64,000 bases of DNA, taken from assembly GCF_017591425.1 (NCBI RefSeq), contig NW_024466512.1:16185001-16249000 (forward strand). The letters are read 5' to 3'. Below are positions 59,590 to 64,000 of the stretch, in pieces; positions within the stretch are counted from its first letter, which is position 1; every line of letters starts with the position of its first letter. The notes beneath the pieces are model-generated. The model searched no databases. It was not told the origin of the DNA and was given only the letters and a program-made list of their open reading frames with translations. Made by a program: the position numbers and the translations under genes. The DNA is from Ochotona curzoniae. Taxonomy: Eukaryota; Chordata; Mammalia; Lagomorpha; Ochotonidae.

Positions 59590-59745
59590 GCTGTATGTGG
59601 GAAGCCAAGAGGAAATCCTCTATCCCAGTTTTGGATCAACTCAGTTCTGAGCACTGTTGCCGTTTGGGGAATGAACCAGCAGATACAAGACTCTCACCAT
59701 CTCTCTCTGTCTCTCCTTATTTCCTTAAAAAAAAAATCTTAAAAA
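59590..59745 (+). mobile_element. 5'-truncated old CSINE
   Basis: Only the 3' half is present: 'gtgggaagccaagaggaaatcc', 'ttttggatcaactcagttctgagcactgttgccgtttggggaatgaaccagc', 'ctctctctgtctctcc', 'aaaaaaaaaatctt'. The head is absent. The 68-codon frame at 59536-59742 is this SINE. Confidence 0.8.
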
Positions 59746-60385
59746 GTAAAATTCACATCTATTAGGATTGTTATCTGATGTTTTAATAAATATGGATAGA
59801 TGTGACTTTGGGAGGTAAACTAGGATTAACATTGCATTTTCATCACATGGGTTCGTGGTTGCATTCTATTAAAGTAACACTGGTTGTCACAATCTGAAAC
59901 ACCTAGCTGATGTAAAGTTTGTCAGGTGTGTTCATGTTCAAGTTGTGCTTTTTTTCTCTTTTCTGAATGGCATTCTTGGGAAGGAAGTCACCCTATGACT
60001 CGTGCTTAAGTATAGATGACTTAGACTTTTATTTATTTATTTGTTAAAAATACTCTTGAATCTAGTGAATAGTACTCATTCTAACCTTTCGTTTTTGGTT
60101 ATTTGAAAAAATGTTCTCTCATGGCAGTGAAAAACTTAGTGTTTCTTTAAAAAAAATGAAATCATACTAAATATTAAAACTTACAATTTTGATATATTTC
60201 AGCTCTTATTCAGACATTCACAGTTAAGGTGGTTTAAGTTTGTGACAACTGCTTATGTAATTTCTAAACATGTGGCTTCGATTCATTAATGCAATATACA
60301 TATATATGTATTGCGTTATATATGGTCACTATAATATAGTTTATGTGTATTATTATTGTATAAATAGTTTGAAGATACTATGTAT

Positions 60386-60495
60386 AGATCAGTGTTTCCC
60401 AACCTCAAATGCAGATTATAATCATTTGGGGGACGTGGAGACCAACATACTAGCTCACTCCTGCAAAGATTCTGATTCAGCTTCTTAGTTGGATA
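60386..60495 (+). mobile_element. MER5A-like hAT DNA transposon fragment
   Basis: The words 'gatcagtgtttcccaacctc', 'gcagattataatcatttgggg' and 'caaagattctgattcagc' follow, in order, the MER5A (hAT-Charlie) consensus, which has 'caaccttggctgcacattagaatcacctggggagc' and 'agattctgattcaattgg'. About 110 bp is preserved. It is non-coding and ancient. Confidence 0.6.
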
Positions 60496-60499
60496 TACA

Positions 60500-61016
60500 A
60501 GGCAGCCCGGCTTGCAGCTGTTGATGGAAGTAAGACTCCTTTTATATTAATTACCGGTGAATGTGTCTGAGCTTACTCTATATAGTTGAGATTAGTTTCT
60601 ATTCAAAACAGCTGGCTTAAGTATCTTTATCCAGAAATATACATACCCTGGATGATAAGACAGCTGTCTAATTACAAGCTTCTCATTGATAGCAGACATG
60701 CTTCTTACATTCCGGGACTCAGACCTATTGTTCTGATTTGCTTACACATGAATCTGGCCTTTTCAGTGGGCCCTGTGGTACAGGATAGGAGGTTCTCCGT
60801 GATCTCAGAAAAGGCAGGCAAAAACCCAGCACCGGTGCATCAACTCTGGGCTAATTGGGCGTTTCGTGATTCTTGCTCATTTAAGCTTATTCCGAAAGGA
60901 CCTGGTGCCCAGGTGGCCCCGGGAGCTCCATGGGCTGTTTGAGAGTGAGCATGCCTTCACGGGCTGTTCTGCTTTATGCACTTGATGTTTGTTTGCTTCT
61001 CTCCTGCAATGTCTCA
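60500..61016. other. unique non-repetitive segment, possible conserved element
   Basis: No repeat is recognised. The stretch is denser in mixed-composition words than its surroundings, with TAATTA-type homeodomain cores (for example 'tgtctaattacaagc' near 60667) and E-box-like CAGCTG words. The 118-codon frame at 60586-60942 shows no domain. Conservation was not testable here. Confidence 0.3.
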
Positions 61017-61017
61017 G

Positions 61018-61075
61018 AGGAAACTGCAAGAAAAAGAAATAAGTACCGAATCCTGGACTGGGTGACAGGACGCAG
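61018..61075 (+). other. candidate small exon (58 bp)
   Basis: A pyrimidine-rich tract ending in CAG (tttgtttgcttctctcctgcaatgtctcag, ending at 61017) precedes a 58-bp segment that ends in CAG before a near-perfect donor (gtaagc at 61076). One frame is open across it and reads ETARKRNKYRILDWVTGR. I do not recognise that peptide in any protein. The donor is strong and the acceptor fair, but an AG|GT pair this close to consensus also occurs by chance in 64 kb. No neighbouring exon is visible in the window. Confidence 0.25.
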
Positions 61076-61340
61076 GTAAGCGGAAATGCTAAATTTCACC
61101 ATTCTGTCTAATAGAACATGGCATGGCTTAAAGAACATGTGTTTAGCCTTTAAAATCTTTGTATTCCAAAAAAGTACCTTGGAAGATATTTGCAAAAAAA
61201 GGGTACTAAATTTAAACTTAAGGGAATTAAATTTGGATTTGGACTTTGGTTTCCAGGAACGGTAGTCCCTGTGAAAGAAACTGTACTTGAAAAGAGGAAT
61301 CTGTTGTATAACAGTAGTGCTGTAATCATGTTTTTGGTGT

Positions 61341-61377
61341 TTATTATTATTATTATTATTTTTTTTTAAATTTTTTT
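61341..61377. repeat. (ATT)n / T-rich simple repeat
   Basis: A run of ATT trinucleotides (about 61341-61361) passes into a T-rich tract. On the minus strand it reads as an Asn/Lys run in the 139-codon frame at 60974-61393, which is therefore not credible as a gene. Confidence 0.92.
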
Positions 61378-62019
61378 GCTGTTGAACCCACAATCTTTCT
61401 GCTGATGCTGATATGAGATCCCAGGCCTGAGTTTCTATTAAAAAAACAGATCATACTGAACAAAAGTTGTATGGCTGGCAAAATTTAAAATTTAAGACTA
61501 CACTGACTCATCTACAGCATAGGTGATTCTATTTAACTTCATTTTCCAGCTTGTTTTCATTGATTGCTTGATGCGGTCAGCTATGAATTCCTTTAACAAT
61601 TGGAACTCAGGCAGAAAAATAGATGAAAATTTCTTCATTGGAATAGAATTCAGGGAAAGGCTTCCTGCCTCTCTATTTTCACTCCTTTCCATTCTACCTC
61701 CTTTCTGGCTTTTCTCAAGACCCTCCCTGTTGTCTCGGGTCTTCCAGTGAAGTAGGGCATGTGGAGGTTGTGGAGGTAAAATAGATGAATCTGTGTGGAC
61801 ATGGCATATGGCCTGACCATGTACAGCGGAGGAGACAGTCTGACGCCTCCAAGGCACCCACTGTATGCCCAATAGCTTGGCCATAGAATGGAGGAAGACT
61901 CCAGGCTGGGAAAATAGATGAAAGCAGGAAGGTGCTAGATTCAGATACAAAAATGTTAAGTCACAGAAATGAATAAAGAAATGTATATTTTGGTTTTTCT
62001 TTTCAAATGCTTTTTTATT
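61378..62019. other. unique sequence, no gene
   Basis: No gene is recognised. The longest open frame of the window (61498-62109, minus, 203 codons) covers this interval and enters the SINE at 62020. It has no domain or signal that I recognise. Confidence 0.5.
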
Positions 62020-62380
62020 ATTAAGAGGCTGGTTTATGTGCACACACATATCCATATCCATCCACACACATATGGGAGAGGCAGAGAGAAAGGGAGTGAG
62101 AGAGAACAAGACAGAGAGAGGGAGGCAGGAGAGGGAAGAGGTAGAAAGAGAAAGAGAGAGAGAAAGAGAGAGAAAAATCGCTCATCCACAGGTCTGTTCT
62201 CTGAGATCCTGAAATTCCATCCAAGATTCCTGTATGGGTAATGAAGACTAGCTCCTTGAGCCTGCACTCACTGATGTCCAGGGGGTCCATTAGCAGAAAG
62301 CTGGAACCAGGAATTGAAGTCAAGATTCAACTCCAGATACCCCCATGACCACATTACCATTGTTAGACCTGCATTCTTCA
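62020..62380 (-). mobile_element. old CSINE with expanded GA tract
   Basis: Reverse complement, strongly diverged: 'ttattaagaggctggtttatg', a purine tract of about 100 bp (62075-62175, mostly GA with AAAG), 'atcgctcatccacagg', 'ggtccattagcagaaagctggaacc', 'attgaagtcaagattcaactccag', ending 'gaccacattaccattgttagacctgc'. The purine tract is far longer than the usual 20-30 bp. A (CA)-like stretch precedes it. Confidence 0.7.
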
Positions 62381-62639
62381 TTGGAAAAAATGAAATGGAA
62401 GTGGTTCATCCTTGATAAAGTGCGTGTTTAGCTCAGATCATGAGCTAGGTGGAAGGAAGGCAAAACAAGTTGACAAGTGAGAAATGTGTGTGATTCTGAT
62501 TTATTTTAAAATGTAGTAATACAACCACTATTTTGACTCAGACTACACCGAGTCGTTACCAGACCTCAGCCTCTGGTACGAAGCAGCGTGGAAGTAGTGT
62601 ATGGGAACAAAAAAAAATGCATCAAACCTGTTAGTAAAT

Positions 62640-62790
62640 ATTTTAGAAAATGTGGGTAATAAAAATCACCTCCATCACAATTATCCAACCCTGATCCTGT
62701 ATCTTGGAAACAGCTATAGAGTGATTGTGTCTGTATTCCAATAAAACTTTAAAAATGCAGGCTGTCAGCTAGATCTGGATATTCTTCCAA
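62640..62790 (+). mobile_element. hAT-type DNA transposon relic
   Basis: The words 'cagctatagagtgattgtgtctgtattccaataaaactttaaaaatgcagg' and 'ctgtcagctagatctggat' match, in order, the interior and right part of the same hAT MER family as at 3125-3290 ('gtggctgtgttccaataaaactttatttac...gcaggc...ggatttggcc'). Non-coding. Confidence 0.5.
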
Positions 62791-64000
62791 AGGTGAAAGT
62801 CTTGCAGGGAGATCTAGGTGAGTCCCAGCATTGCCACTGGCTCAGCAAGGAGTGACCGTGACCAACGTACGGTTATATCTCTACACACACTGACTTTTCA
62901 AAGGCAAAGTAATGAATGTTACTTTGTCTTCCTGAGTTGGGAAAGTTACATGATGTTACAAATTTGGAACTTTATAAAGCAGAAATTTTGGAATTGTATG
63001 CTTTGCTACAGAGTTCACACCTTGTTGTGGGAATTTTAAATTAAATCATTAGACTGCGCAGAGGGAACAAATATTCATTCTATGCAGGGCTCCTTCTGAA
63101 GTCACAACGTGTTTCTTTTCTTCTGTTTTCTTGTTCCTTCCCCCTCTGTTCTTTCTTTTTCCTAAAGTTCCTGTCTTAAATCAGTTGCAATAGTAGTCCT
63201 TCCGCAGGGCCTTGTAACCCGTAGATAATCTTCCAGTGTTGCACATGTTTGAGAATTGACATTTCAGGTGCTTGAAGCACCTGCCCTCTCCCCTCTTTAT
63301 GTGTTGTTGACAGGAGCAGACATTTTTATATGCTCTGATTATTGCTTTAGTGTTGATGGGTTAACCTGCATTTAGAAAGCAATGGTAAAATAAGTTGATG
63401 AGGAGGCTTCTTGAAGACCATCTTCATTTCTTAGCTGATGCTTTTCCAGCTCCTAGAGAGCAGCCAGGGGTCCATTATGCTTTGGAGGGCAAGTGTGGAA
63501 GCAGTTTCCTCCACATCCTCTGGAAACATTTTCTCTTTAATCAAGGAATCATCTGGTCTAAGGGATGCACAAAACTGCCTCTGAAAGGGTCAGTGCCCCC
63601 TTGCCCCTCTTCTCCTACTGTGCTTGTTGTCAGCAGGTGGAGAGAGTAAATCTGTTGCTGGGATACTGGGAAGGGCTGCTGTTTACCAGCTTGTAGCCCT
63701 AAGAAAGCCATTTGACTTTCAATCCCTACTTCTGAAGGGAGTTTAAAACTGGATGATTGCTTCACAAAACTCTTCTCCAGATTTGTTTATTTCCTAATCT
63801 GACTTCAGTGGGGGAAAGGGCCATGATTTTAAATCTATTTGCTGTCAGAGATCCCAGAGATCCCACAAGCAAAAGCCAAGAAGGGTAAGTTGACATGCCA
63901 GTACCTCAGTTGCAGGAATCATGATGCATTAGCAGCCTCAGATTATGACGGAGAAGCTGTGTTCAGTCAATATCTCTTTTTGGGGGAACCAAAAGAAAAG
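62791..64000. other. unique sequence, no gene
   Basis: No repeat or gene is recognised up to the window edge. Open frames at 62818-63039, 63395-63649 and 63541-63765 are under 90 codons and carry no identifiable domain. Confidence 0.5.

Noticed and set aside
60974..61393. 139-codon minus-strand open frame
   Set aside because: Begins in an ATT/T simple repeat that translates as an Asn/Lys run, and overlaps the plus-strand exon candidate. No domain.
61498..62109. 203-codon minus-strand open frame, the longest in the window
   Set aside because: It runs into the CSINE and its purine tract at 62020, has no recognisable domain or splice context, and is not exceptional for 64 kb scanned in six frames.

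Overview
This window looks like ordinary mammalian nuclear DNA: AT-rich, with no gene-sized open reading frames and no operon-like structure. Interspersed retroposons are frequent. The most common is a roughly 300-bp tRNA-derived SINE of the lagomorph CSINE (C-repeat) type. Its landmarks are a GGGCCCgg head, a 'ggttctaatcc' degenerate B box, 'ccatccagctccctgc', 'tgggaaagcag', 'cttcctctctgtctctcc' and an 'aataaataaatcttt' tail. The commonest subtype, and the L1 3' UTR seen here, fit pika (Ochotona) better than rabbit. That genus call is an inference from memory of the families.

Layout. 1-10 kb: mostly unique AT-rich sequence with CSINE copies at 861, 1237, 2440, 7036 and 8528, a possible ancient LTR-type repeat at 1735-2100 and a hAT-type DNA-transposon relic at 3125-3290. 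10-29 kb: largely repeat-poor, with CSINEs at 9834, 15014, 15530, 16520, 20284, 23690 and 26180, an L1-like fragment at 10085 and a compound AC/AG microsatellite at 23524. 29.5-34.1 kb: a stack of LINE-1 debris of different ages and orientations. It includes a 5'-truncated L1 with a recognisable ORF2 C-terminus, G-rich 3' UTR, A-tail and target-site duplications (33191-34071). Next to it is a 654-bp minus-strand retroposon (31943-32596) with a 17-bp target-site duplication that I cannot name. 35-48 kb: a dense SINE zone, including three abutting minus-strand CSINEs at 37767-38835 and an old L1 ORF2 relic at 44330-45060. 48-55 kb: a long repeat-poor stretch. 55-57 kb: an ancient LTR-like repeat followed by a locally GC-rich segment with an NRF1-type palindrome. 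57-64 kb: more CSINEs, a MER5A-like fragment, a hAT-type relic, and a unique segment (60.5-61.1 kb) with a possible small exon at 61018-61075.

No protein-coding gene, structural RNA gene, CRISPR array or prokaryotic system can be supported. The open frames in the window have the lengths expected by chance, and several of the longest run through SINEs. The window is most simply read as intergenic or deep-intronic sequence. The main things to follow up are the unnamed retroposon, the possible exon and its flank, and the GC-rich NRF1-site segment. I see no clear evidence for a novel biological system.
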